The notes beneath the pieces are model-generated. The model was not told where the DNA came from. It saw only the letters and a program-made list of their open reading frames with translations, and did not search any database. Shown in pieces: positions 23,901 through 34,400 of a stretch of 64,000 bases of DNA. The stretch is from Bilabrum cf. latius (taxonomy: Eukaryota; Bigyra: Bicosoecida; Bigyra; Bicosoecida): positions 744,001 through 808,000 of the forward strand of contig OZ237760.1 in the NCBI GenBank assembly GCA_965178125.1, read 5' to 3'. Both the position numbers and the translations under genes were made by a program. Numbering within the stretch: position 1 is the first letter of the stretch; the number at the start of each line of letters is the position of its first letter.

Positions 23901-24417
23901 GGCCCACAGTGTCACAGCAAAGGCATTCAGGAAATCACAAGCCCCGGAAGACTAACAACGAATAGCAACACGCTGGCGATAGGCAGCAGATGTGTTTGTG
24001 GTGTTCGGTTCAAAAGGATCTTTGCAGAGGCCACTCGTCCACGCCCGCCAACGCCACCGCCCAAAGAGAGGTATGGAGTGCTGTCAACAACCGGTCAATT
24101 CTACCTCAACCATAATTTATTGGCAATTGTCGCACTGCTGGCGCACTGAGGGCTGTAAAAGCTAGCTCCACGTCGAGCCGAGCACTCCTTGGCAGCACGC
24201 TGTCGGCCTGCACAATAACACATTCTCAGCTCACCATTGCTCTCGATATCCTCATAGCCAAGCCAGAAGACATGTTAGATGCACTACAAAGGGCTTCGTC
24301 GCACATAGACTTCAGTTCGGCAAGTCTTGCGCTCTATTCCCGCGCCAACGACGACTGCATCGATTTGGGCAGCAGATCATTGATGGGATCCCCATGATTC
24401 CCAGCTGCTCCGGCCAT
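14964..24417 (-). CDS. PSME4: Proteasome activator PA200 / BLM10 homologue, giant form
   Basis: It caps the 20S proteasome and stimulates degradation of peptides, acetylated histones and unfolded proteins. Two exons, 24417-24235 and 23777-14964 (phase 0, GTGAGC donor, GCAG acceptor), give about 2998 aa, far longer than animal PA200 (about 1840) or yeast Blm10 (about 2140). The extra length is mostly Ala/Gly/Ser-rich insertion between HEAT repeats. Exon 1 gives PINDLLPKSM, the usual N-terminal motif; the C-terminus EFRRTHASDWERESQRF ending VSPHYFV matches the PA200 end. TAG codons at 24334, 19914, 18414 and 16872 are read as Gln. The terminal residues are YFV where family members end YYA, so the HbYX docking motif has Phe at the penultimate place. 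A small extra exon inside the 457-nt first intron cannot be excluded. Confidence 0.85.
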
Positions 24418-24643
24418 ATCGATTCTTTCGCTCTGTTCCTATTCGTACTTTTAAAATCGAGCCGAACAGCGGGTTGGAATAGACCGAAGTAGACCTATTC
24501 GAAGTGCGCCCGGGCTTCCGAGTTGCCGTCGACGGGCCAACCCTGGTTGCAACCGCCAGTGGCGCTGACGACCAGACATCCGATCCGGCACCCGGATCGG
24601 ATTCCAACAACTCGGGCCCGAACAAGATGGACCCAGCAACGCA

Positions 24644-25878
24644 TCACTCGCAAGCCCCTCGCACCACGTGCCCCGAGAACACCGCCTCCATGTGCGCCCC
24701 CTGGATCCGCTTGAGCTCCCCCAGGTCAGCGTCCTCCCACCGATCGTCGGGCGCCCCCGCAATCATCCAGTTCATCCCGTTGTCGGCCAGGAACACGCCG
24801 TAGCTCTGCATCCCCAGGCACACGGCCTTGGCTTGCGGCGGCATGGACCCGCAGTCATAGTCCCGCCGCAGCCTGAAGCGAGCACCCATGGGAGCAAGCG
24901 AGCTGCTCGTGTGCGGGCTCGCGTAGTGGCTCGCGGGGGGAACAAAGGCCGCCTGAGACACCGCCGCGGCGAACCGGACCGCGTGCTGGATCCCCCTGTT
25001 CTCCGCGATAGCCTCCTAAACCTCGTCGTAGGTCACCAGGCCGGGCAGGATCGGCAGCCCCGCCGCGTCTGCGCTGGTCCAGCACTGCTGCCTCCCATCA
25101 GCTTGCCTGGCACCGCTCCAGCTCATCGGGAATACCGCACCGGACACGCCGCTCCATCGCACCGCCGCGGCGGCAGGGGAGGACGGGGTAACGATTTCCT
25201 TCGTTTCTTCCTATTGTGCCCGTGCCCCGAAGAGCTCGTAGAGAGTGCAGGTGGAGGCGTCCAGGACGATCGCGTGGCGGTCGGTGTGGAGGCGACGCAA
25301 GCGATCCGGGCGCAGTTTGGATCTCAGTTTATGATCGCGGGCCTGACTGGGGACGCGCTAGGCGAAGACTTGGAGGCGTTCAAGGCGGTCGGGCTGAATG
25401 GAGTATTGGGCAAGCCAGCGAGTGCTGGGTCCCCACCAGCGCCGCACGTGAGCGTCTCGTTCGGGAAGCAGCCCTCGATGGGCGTGTCAGCTCGCAGCGG
25501 GTACGGGCCAGCGTCGGACTCCGACCAATCAGAAAAGTTGACGGGGACGGGTGCAGCTCCCGGCGGAGGAGACGCATCACTTGAGCCGTAGTCTCCGAAC
25601 TGCAACTGCGAGACTTGGCTGCCGTTCACTACCTGATAGGGAATGCCGTTCGGCTTGCCGAGGTACACCTACCCAAACCCAGGATGAATTGGCATCGTGG
25701 TTGATATGCTCGACACCCACTTGTCGGACAGCGGGTGCAAAGGCCAGGCGTCCACTTTGACGTTGAAAGGGTGCGTCTGCGGGAGGATCTGGCACCCGCC
25801 GATCGACCTCCCCCTACCTGAACCTGGCAACCACTACAAGACGAAGCAAAACGTGGATACAAGCGCGGCGACTCGCAT
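24644..25878 (-). CDS. Secreted protein of an uncharacterised family (GLPILPGLVTYDEV type)
   Basis: Two exons, 25878-25448 and 25322-24644, with a 125-nt GT-AG intron whose length restores the frame, give 369 aa ending at TGA. The N-terminus is a signal peptide (MRVAALVSTFCFVL). Conserved blocks of a family I know from bacterial and protist secreted proteins are present in order: IHPGFGQVYLGKPNGIPY, PVPVNFSDWSESDAGPYPL, TDRHAIVLDASTCTLYELFG, WTSADAAGLPILPGLV, MGARFRLRRDYD and LADNGMNWMIAGAPDDRW. TAG codons at 25834, 25669, 25211 and 25016 fall within or next to these blocks. Enzymatic activity is unknown; a carbohydrate-related role is often assumed but not shown. The intron overlaps an antisense fragment that looks like a response-regulator receiver domain. 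Confidence 0.75.
25290..25425 (+). other. Receiver-domain-like fragment, antisense to the secreted protein gene
   Basis: On the plus strand an open stretch of about 45 codons reads like the second half of a histidine-kinase-type receiver domain: VEATQAIRAQFGSQ, then IAGLTGDALGEDLEAF, then VGLNGVLGKP, with the conserved (T)-G-alpha4 region and the Lys-Pro of beta5. No phospho-acceptor half, start codon or flanking exons are seen. It covers the intron (25447-25323) and the adjoining edge of exon 2 of the minus-strand gene. Most likely a captured fragment, not a functional gene. Confidence 0.4.
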
Positions 25879-26175
25879 AGTACCCCGGGTACAGTGGTTG
25901 CCGTCATTCGGATCTCGGCGAGCCTTGCGACCAAGCCATGCGACAGTCTCGAGTGACGGAAACCCCTGTGGCCACAAAAGACTCCGTGCGAAGCAAGCGA
26001 AGTGCTCGTACGAGTGCCACCCCTTGCGTCATATCTGTTATTGCGAGAAACGGCCCCTCACAGAGACGCGCGGTACGCTTGAGATCAACCCGCCGCTGAA
26101 CAGGGCTGCGCGGCTCGCGATTCGACTTCTGGATAAGTAGCACCGTCCCTGCTTGGAATACCGCTCAGTGCTATA
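25879..26175. promoter_or_regulatory. Divergent intergenic region (secreted protein / VWA protein)
   Basis: 297 bp between two divergent start codons. Small open frames here have no recognisable content. No RNA gene is seen. Confidence 0.35.
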
Positions 26176-28218
26176 ATGAGACGAGGCTTGATGTTGACAG
26201 TGGTAATAACTTACCTGCTAGCCAGCTTTACTAGGTCACAAGTTACGATTGACCCCACAGTGGCTCGATTTGTAGAGCAGGCACGCACTTCAGTTAGCGC
26301 GATCGCGACAGAAGCGAAGCGGCTGTACGACAATCGGTGCGACGCGCAGTGCTCTGAATGCGTTATTAATGCCTGCAGGTCTGGCTTTCGCGGGCAGCCC
26401 GAGGACGAGCAGTGCTTGCTGCAATTCTCGACGTCTTCAGTATGCCCGGCTCCCGGCCAGACGCTGCTGCCCGACGTGTCCGCTGTCCGGATTGCCGAAG
26501 GGGTAGAGCTAGACCCATCCGTAGATGCGGGCGCTTTGGAAGACGCTTGCACGTACAGCGACCTCTCGTCGACCTTCCAGAGCAACTTCAACGCCCTGCC
26601 TGACGTCCGCTGGCAGTACTTTGCGACCGTGCAGGGCGTGCATAGGACCTATCCAGCCAAGCTCTGGAGCATCAGCGGCGAGGACACGTGCAACCCGTAT
26701 GACCCGCGCCGCCGCCCGTGGTTCGTGTCCGCCGCGTCGGGCCCGAAGAACGTGATTTTGCTGCTCGACGACAGCAGCAGCATGGGCATCGTTGACGAGG
26801 GCGAGTCCAAGCAGAGGATGCAGCTCGCAGCAGAGGCGGCAGCAGACGTTCTCTCCACACTCACGTCGAGCGATTTCTTCGCTGTGCTCCGTTTCTCGGA
26901 CCGGATCACCTCCTGGAGCACCGAGGGGACCACTGGCATGGTGCGGGCCACGGATGCTCACCGCGCCGCCGCGCTGGCCTGGGTGAGGGACACGAGGCCG
27001 CAGGGGTCCAGGACCTCATTTGCGATGGGGATTCAAGAGGCCGTGAGGCAGCTGGACGAGGCCATCGCCAACGATTTCGAGAATACTCGTCACACCAACT
27101 GCCTGAGCACCGTCGTGATGCTCACAGACGGCCAGGCCCAGGACGGTGACGGGGCCGTGGAGGCCGCCGCGCAATTGCGGAACCGGGACCCGCAGACCAT
27201 CCTATTCACCTACTCGTTCGGGGAGTCCGCCGCGGCGCAGGACCGCGACAACATCGGGAAGCAGATGGCCTGCGCAGGGGGCGGCCTCTGGCTGGGCGTG
27301 CCCGGCAGCAGCTCGCTGGCCAGCGCCATGTCGCAGTACTACCAGTTCGTGGCCGGGCTGCAGGCGGATCGCTCGGGTGCTATTGTGTGGTCCGACTTGA
27401 TTATCGACGCCAGTGGGCTGGGCCTGTCGGTGGTTGCAACCGCACCCGTGTACTCGGACGACGGCGTGCTGGTGGGGGTGGCGGGGACGGACCTCGCCAT
27501 TGACGACCTGGGTGGAGACAGCGCGAACCTGAATCTGCTGACGTTTCTCAGGGACAGGTCCAGCCAGTGCGCGGCCGTTGTTCCCTCAGAATGCCTGCTC
27601 CAGCGGCTCCGTCAGGCCGCGGCCCGGCGTGTTGGAGGCAGGAACATGCAGGACAGCAGCATCTGCTCCTTCTCCACCAATGCATCCCACCCCCTCTACG
27701 CGCCGGCTCTGGACAACTGCACCGCGGCAGGGAACAGCACAGGCACTGGCAGCGCCGCTGGGTGCCCCGACGGCCGCCCAAGGGCCCGCCTGTGCCCCGG
27801 CGAGGACATCAACCTCGAGCTGTTCAAGCAGGGGGCCTGCTGCGGCGAGCCCAAGGACGAGAATGAGCTGCCGGTGGCCGTGGTGGTGGTGGTGGTGGTG
27901 GTGTGCGCGCTGGTGGTGGCAGTGGCGGTTTGGGGCTGGTGCGCGGGCTGGTGCGAGGGCGAGGGCGACGGCAGCGCGCATCCAAGAGGGCGGGGCAACG
28001 GGAAGGTGTCACCTAGAACCGCGGCTGCGATGCAGCACGTGTCGGGGGGACGCATGGTCGCTGATGACCCGAGGCACGGCGGTTCCAACCAGCCAGGGGG
28101 AGGTGGCCAGCCCGGGTACCAGGGGCAGAGCCAGAGCCAGAGCCAGCAGGGACCTGGGTTTGGGGTATCTAGCAGTAGCGGGGCCCAGTGGAGTGACGGA
28201 CACTAGGGGTATGCCTAA
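26176..28218 (+). CDS. Type I membrane protein with Cache-like and von Willebrand A domains
   Basis: A single exon of 680 aa, with a signal peptide (MRRGLMLTVVITYLLASFT), a Cys-containing ectodomain ending in RRRPWFVSAASGPKNV, then a VWA domain with the MIDAS motif DDSSSMG and a TDGQAQDG strand. A second Cache-like segment (SVVATAPVYSDDGVLVGVAG) follows, then one very Val-rich TM helix around residues 575-598 and a short Gly/Gln/Ser-rich cytosolic tail. The architecture resembles alpha2-delta/VWFA-Cache proteins that bind divalent cations and ligands at the cell surface. TAG at 28204 is read through by three codons to TAA (28216-28218), one of only two TAA ends in the window. Ligand unknown. 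Confidence 0.75.
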
Positions 28219-28278
28219 GTGAATGGGGATGGGAGTCGGGAGTGACTACAGCGATGTGATGCATCTGGGGCTGCTGCT

Positions 28279-28434
28279 TAGAACACTGTGGACAAGGGCT
28301 CAGTGGATCTACTCACACAGGCGAATAGTATAGAACACTGTGGACAAGGGCTCAGTGGATCTACTCACACAGGCGAATAGTATAGAACACTGTGGACAAG
28401 GGCTCAGTGGATCTACTCACACAGGCGAATAGTA
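28279..28434. repeat. Three perfect 52-bp tandem repeats
   Basis: Units start at 28279, 28331 and 28383 with the word TAGAACACTGTGGACAAGGG and are identical. They lie between the convergent VWA and SH3 genes. No coding frame crosses them convincingly. Confidence 0.95.
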
Positions 28435-28590
28435 TTCATGCCGGGTAGAGGCGTGGGGCTATAGGTAGCCGGGTCGCTTGCAGGGCTGCTCCTTTGAGCG
28501 CCTCGCAGCGCGGCAACTGCACACCTGAACGCCTGAGTGGTGTGGAGGTGGAGGCCATTGAAATGTTTGTGCGCTGTCCGCAGGACACCA

Positions 28591-28650
28591 GTGATCAACT
28601 TGCTCGGCTAAGGATCCGGAGTGATAAACTTGCTCGGCTAAGGATCCGGA
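28591..28650. repeat. Two 30-bp tandem repeats
   Basis: GTGATCAACTTGCTCGGCTA with its continuation AGGATCCGGA occurs twice in a row with one base difference (C/A at position 6). It is in the intergenic space after the SH3 gene. Confidence 0.9.
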
Positions 28651-28710
28651 GTACTTTGAAACACACACGCACATGGGCCAACGTCATCGTTTCACTCGCG
28701 CCTGCCTATC

Positions 28711-29895
28711 TCAAGCCTTACCTGCGGATACCCCCTGACCCTGACCCTGCCCAGCGAGCGCCCTGGCCGCCTGCAGCCCCTCCCTCTCCTGCTCCAGCCG
28801 CTTTGACCACCTCGACCGCTCCTCCTCGATGATGCCTTCCAGCTCCCCGATCCTTCCCACCAGCGCCCCGGCCTTGCGCTCCCCATCCGACAGCCTCTGG
28901 CCTAGCTCGGCCACCGAGGACTGCAGCTGCCTGTACGTCGCGCTCCTCTTCTGCATGGCTTGCTTGAACCACTCGTCGTGAGACTCGAACAGGTGGGCAA
29001 ACTCGTCACTGTGCATGGCCTCCAGCTGCGCAGACGGATCCGCACGCGAGGGAACAAGGGCACCCCCCCCAACCAGAGCCAGGGAGGAGGAGGAGGGCTG
29101 ACCTGGGGCGGCGCCGCGCGACGGCACCGCGCTGTGCGGAACCAGCCCGCTGGCCCCGGGGCTCATGCCGAACCCCGATCCGATTCCGCTGCCGCCCAGA
29201 CCGCCCCCCGCCCCCGCTCTGGCCTCCCCGGCTGGCCCGGCGGATCCCAGCTGCGAGCGACTGAGTCCGGCCCCCGCGCCAGAAGCACCCAGTGAGCTGG
29301 CTCCGCCTTGCTGCCCGGGGGAGTCCGGGCCAGACACACCGAGGCCGCCAGAGTCGCTACCTGCGCCCGGTGGGGACAGTGGGGTTGCCGTGGAGTGCCC
29401 CCCCGCTGGTGCTGCAGCGGCCTCGCCGCCGGTGCCAGCGGTGGACGGGCCGGCGCTCTGCTCCGCACCTGCACCCGACCATTCCGCCGCTCCATTCCCA
29501 GCAGACTCGGGAAGCTAGGGTGCTTCCGAGGTGGATCCTATCAGCTGTTCTGTGGGAGCAAGGAACTCCACGGGGACGAATCCTACCTTGCTCGCATCGC
29601 TCAGGGACTAGACTCGCGCCCACCCGTCCGGCTCCCCCGACTGTCCGTCCTCATCGTCTGCAGTGGAGCGAGAAAAATAGTCACCAGACAATAATCTTTC
29701 AAACTAATGCGCGCACGAGCTCTGCTAAGGACACGGGAAGATGGCATTAGACGCCAACGGAAGGATTCGTGTCTCACCTCGTGGAAGCGCAACCAAGACA
29801 TGCCCCTCCTCAACCGAAATCTCCCCCTCTCCTTCGGCCGTAAAGGGAAACTATACAGTGTAAACTCGCCCAGGCTCTGCAGTCGATTGCGCCAT
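28711..29895 (-). CDS. SH3-domain protein with Gly/Ser-rich linker and coiled coil
   Basis: Two exons, 29895-29778 and 29657-28711, join in phase 1 and give 354 aa. The N-terminal ~70 residues form an SH3 domain: VYTVQFPFTAEGEGEISVEE, GHVLVALPR, the GW pair in EPDGWARV and GFVPVEFL. Two TAG codons lie inside this domain (29853 region and 29612) and a third at 29515, all read as Gln. A Gly/Ser/Ala-rich linker follows, then a C-terminal coiled coil (residues ~265-345, QRLSDGERKAGALVGRIGEL). It could be a scaffold or trafficking adaptor. The 3' end is uncertain: GCAG followed by GTAAGG just before the TGA could be a splice donor. Divergent from RPSA. Confidence 0.7.
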
Positions 29896-30026
29896 GGCTA
29901 GATTGCAGAGGTTTGGATCGCTTGCACCCGGACATAATGTTGCGAGTAGTTAAAACCATTTTCTCGGTTTCCGGATCGGATCGAACACCAGCCAGCCCAC
30001 GAAAGCATATTTGTGGGATTCTTGCC
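29896..30026. promoter_or_regulatory. Divergent promoter region (SH3 protein / RPSA)
   Basis: 131 AT-richer bases between the divergent start codons must contain the promoter of a highly expressed ribosomal protein gene. No TATA box is evident. Confidence 0.4.
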
Positions 30027-31229
30027 ATGGCAGACAGCATCCTGACCAAGTGAGGCTAAATCATAAATATTGATACTAATAAAAACCTGTTGGACCGCTG
30101 CTTTACCCGTGGTTTCCAGAGGAACGATCGAACGAGCCGGAGGTTGCCGTAGCTCTGGCATTGCTGCCAGTCCTAGCGGCTGTGTGCCAGGTGGAATTAT
30201 AAAGCACAAAAGTAGCCCAACCCAATCGATACTATCATATGTTTTCAATCTAATCGTCGTTTTGCAGGGGCCGCGATGAGGACCTGAAGGCTCTGATTGC
30301 CGCCAAGGCCCACCTGGGCACGCGCAACACTAACTACCAGATGCGCCCTTACGTCTGGCGTCGCTCCACCGACGGTGAGTAGTTGCATCAGCATGTTGTA
30401 CCCGTCCGATTGGCGGGATATCGTGGTGGAGTGCGTACTTGACGCGTTCTAGTGTCGCTGCAGCCACCGGCAACTCTTCCCGTCTTTCCTCGATCTGTAC
30501 GCCGCAGGCACCCACATCATCAACGTGGGCCGCACTTGGGAGAAGATCCAGCTGGCTGCCCGCATCATCGTGGCCGTGGAGAACCCCGCCGACGTGGTCG
30601 CCATCGGTGCCCGCCCCGTGGCCCAGCGCGCCGTGCTCAAGTTCGCCAAGTACACTGGCGCTCTGTCCATGGCCGGCCGGTACACCCCCGGCACGTTCAC
30701 TAACCAGATCACCAAGAAGTACCGCGAGCCCCGCGTGCTGGTGGTCACCGACCCCTACTAGGATGCCCAGCCCATCCGTGAGGCCGCCTACTCGAACGTG
30801 GTGGTGATCGGCTTCTGCAACAGCGACTCCCCCGTGCGCAACGTGGACGTGGCCATCCCCGCCAACAACAAGAACAGGCTTTCCATCGGCCTCGTGTTCT
30901 GGCTGCTGGCCCGCGAGGTGAACCGCCTGCGCGGCACCGTCTCCCGCGAGGACAAGTGGGACGTGCCCGTTGACCTCTTCTTCTACCGCGACCCCGAGGA
31001 GATCAAGGCCATCGAGGAGGCCGAGAAGAAGGCCGCCGAGGAGGCCGCCGCCGGTGAGGTGGATTGGGATGACGCCGAGGCTGGGGAGGGCTTCGACGCC
31101 GAGGGCGCCGATGGCGAGGCCGCGGCCGGCGGAGCCGACGCTGCTCCCGCCGCTGACGAGTGGGACGCTGGCGCCGGGGCCGGCTGGGAGGAGGGCGGCG
31201 ACGCCGTTGCCGCTGAGTTCACTTCCTGA
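30027..31229 (+). CDS. RPSA: 40S ribosomal protein SA (uS2)
   Basis: Small-subunit ribosomal protein uS2. Exons 30027-30049 (only 23 nt), 30268-30374 and 30508-31229 join in phase, giving 283 aa (human 295). Diagnostic uS2 blocks are present: [93 protein letters not shown] and [10 protein letters not shown], then an acidic Ala/Gly/Trp-rich eukaryotic tail. TAG at 30759 lies between TDPY and DAQPIREA in the middle of the most conserved region, where no break is tolerable in an essential protein. Ends at TGA. Confidence 0.97.
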
Positions 31230-31457
31230 GTGATGTTAGGATTGTGAGATGCGGATAGGTTGCGTGGTGCGGGTCGTAGCGCATGCCGGGGGTGAGGCGC
31301 AGTCAATGTGCTGTGCGGAGCTTTTCGGATTGAACCATATACGCTCGTTCCACTTAGCAATTATTTGATGTGCCTCATGCATGCAGGGTGATTCAGATTA
31401 CATCCACTGGCAAGCAAATTACATTCAACATAGCTTGGCTGGCGCCTCGAGACGCAC

Positions 31458-34400
31458 TCAGTCGTCTGCCGCGGACATCCATTCCACTGCATCCCTAGCA
31501 CGCTGCAATGTATCGATGTCCCTAATTTCACTAGTCCAGGTGCTCGCGATACTGGTCAGCTTTCCCATGGGGCGACGAAGCGCTTGCCGAACGCTTTGCT
31601 GCACCCAAGCGGCCATTCCGTCGCCGGACCCGACCGTCCCCACTAGCGCCCAGGCGTCCTGCACCAGCCGGCCGCACGGTCCAGTCCGCCCAGCGCCGAG
31701 CACTTGCGCGCGAGCGAGCAATTTGGCGGCGGCGCCCCGCTGCAGCACGGCGAGCCGCTCCCAACCGGCGCCCGCGGAGGGTCCAAGCGCCGACTGCCGC
31801 GCCTGGCGGATTGCATCCGCGCCACCCCGCGCGCTCGCCGCCCCACCTCCAGCCCCACCCCCATCATTTGCTCCTCCGGCTCGCAGAAAGGCCTCGGCCA
31901 GCCCCGTGTCCAGCAGCGCCTGCACCCATCGCCGACCACCAACCGCCTCCTGGATGCTGGCACGGGGCTCAGCACGAGGCCGGGCATGAGGCTCGCCAGC
32001 AGTGGCACGGGGCTCAGCACGAGGCCGGGCATGAGGCTCGCCAGCAGTGGCACGGGGCTCAGCACGAGGCCGGGCATGAGGCTCGCCAGCAGTGGCACGG
32101 GGCTCAGCACGAGGCCGGGCATGAGGCTCGCCAGCAGTGGCACGGGGCTCAGCACGAGGCCGGGCATGAGGCTCGCCAGCAGTGGCACGGGGCTCAGCAC
32201 GAGGCCGGGCATGAGGCTCGCCAGCAGTGGCACGGGGCTCAGCACGAGGCCGGGCATGAGGCTCGCCAGCAGTGGCACGGGGCACTGGGGGGTGCGCCTC
32301 TGTGGGTGCAGGAGCTCCAGCCCCCGAGGATGGTTGTTCGCTGGAGCTCAGCGAACCTTCGCTGGGTCCTGTCCCCGGGCTGTGCGCCGCCTTGTCCGCT
32401 CCCGCCTCGAGAAGGCGATCGGACGCTTCCTGGGCCCGCACTGCAATGCGGTGCAGCTCCGCCGCTGGCCCGGGGCACACAGCGAGCAGCAGCCCCCACG
32501 CGACTTCCTCTTTCTCCTCCTCGCTACCATCTTCATCTTCGTTACCGTCTCCTCGACCCATCGAAAGCGCGGTCGTCGCAGCAGCAACCCCACGGCGGCG
32601 AGGCGACAGGAACAGGGCGCCGCCGTCCGCACTCGTCACACTAGATGCCCCCACCAACGCCCCCTGCCCGCTGCCACTCGCTCCTGCCGCCAGCTGCAGA
32701 AGCGGAACCAGCGCATGCGCGGCGCCGGCGGCATCCGCAGCCAGCGCCCCGAGCCCTGCGCTCACCTGTCGAGCCAACGCACCGCTTTGTGCCCCTGCCT
32801 CTGCCTCACCCGCAGAGCCTCTATCCCCTGCAGCATCAGCCACCGCGGCGGGACCCATGGAAAGAGCCTCGGCGAGCGCCCGGGCGACGGCCCCTGCCAC
32901 GGCCGCGGCTGCCTGTGCCTGCGCACCGCCCTCTGTGGGCAGCGCCGCCAGCCCGAGTCGGGCCACGTCCTCCGATGTGGCCCGGAGCTCCTGCAGCCAC
33001 GCTGCCGGTTCCGCTACCCCACGCAGCAAATGCGCGGCGCCCGCCTCGCCACCGCCGGCATCGCTTCCACTGCCGGTCGATTGCTTCGCAGCTCTCGCAA
33101 CGGCTGCCCGGATGCGGACGAACGCGCGGGGGATCTGGCGGCGGAGTCGGGTCACAGCGCGGTGAAGACGAGGCAGCAGCAACAGGGCCGCGGCGCCGCG
33201 CATTGCGGAACTTGCGGCTTGGATCGGGGCTGCCACGTGAAAGCCCCCCGCCGGACCCACCCGCGCACCCGGGAAGCCACCCTGGGGTGCACTCGCCACA
33301 CCTCCCTACGGTCCCGCATCGACGGATGTCTCAGGCAGGAGGGTCCACGCAGCCACGCCTCCCCCGCTGCTGCCTCCCGCAAACTCCAGCCACCTCTTGG
33401 CAATCGTCACACTGTCCCCGCTGATCGCAACCCCTCCGCTCCCAGCTGCACTGGCCCCGCTGCCGCCAGTGCCAGTGCCAGTGCCAGTGCCAGCGGTAGT
33501 AGCTATTGTTCCCTGGTGGGAGCCCACCCGCTCCAGCGCCGCCAGGGATGCTCGCCCCAGGGATGCATCGCACTGCAGCACGCGGGCCGCCAGCTGCAGC
33601 TGCAGCTTCGCTCGAGCCTCTTGCCCCTGCCCCTGCCCCTGCCCCGTCCCTGCCACGCCTGCGCCAGGCCCAGCATCAAGCGGCAGCAGTGGGAGCCCGC
33701 GCACCAGCAGCCGTGCCGTCATTGCGGAACATGCTGCCGCGCACCCTTCCGCCGCGAGGGACGCGCCCAGCCACGGAGAGAACGCGCAGGAAGCGCGCAT
33801 CGTGCGGGCGGCCGGGCCCAGGTCACTCGTCACACTTGAGCAGCGCGCGAGCATCGGGATCCACGGATTGCCGCCAGCGCCACGGTCGCCAGCGGCTGAG
33901 CTGGCTCCAATATCGCCCCCAGTGTCCCCATCCCCGCCGCTCTCCGAGTCTGGGCTGCCCACCTGCATCAGCGCGCGGGGCAGCTCGGTGGCTTCGAAAA
34001 TCGATTCCGGGTCCATGTCCAGCCCCGCGCCGGCTCCACCCCTCGGTCCCCCCGGAGGAGCGCCGCTCGCGGCCTGCAGCCGAGTCACCGGCCCCTGACC
34101 CTTCCACTCCTCCCCTGCCTCCGCGCGTCCTCCCTCCTCCCCCTCCTCCCCCTTCTCCTACTACTGCTCCCTCCCCCTCCTGCCAGCTGCAGCCCCGGCC
34201 GCACCCATGGCAGCACCCTCTCGCACCAACGAGAGCACCCTTGACAGTCCCTCTAGCGGCGGCCCAGCCTCAGCGGGCCACGCCGAGACAGACTGCAGCA
34301 GCTCAGCACCCAGTGCCCTGCCCAGGGCGGCCACCTGGGCGTAGGCGGGGGCACTGGCGCCCGACGATGATGACGATGACGTGGACGACGGGGCGAACGG

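Noticed and set aside
24120-24399. Plus-strand open frame with LTIALDILIAKPEDMLDAL
   Set aside because: It lacks a start codon and is the complement of the PA200 first exon, which has an ATG, a family motif and a splice donor.
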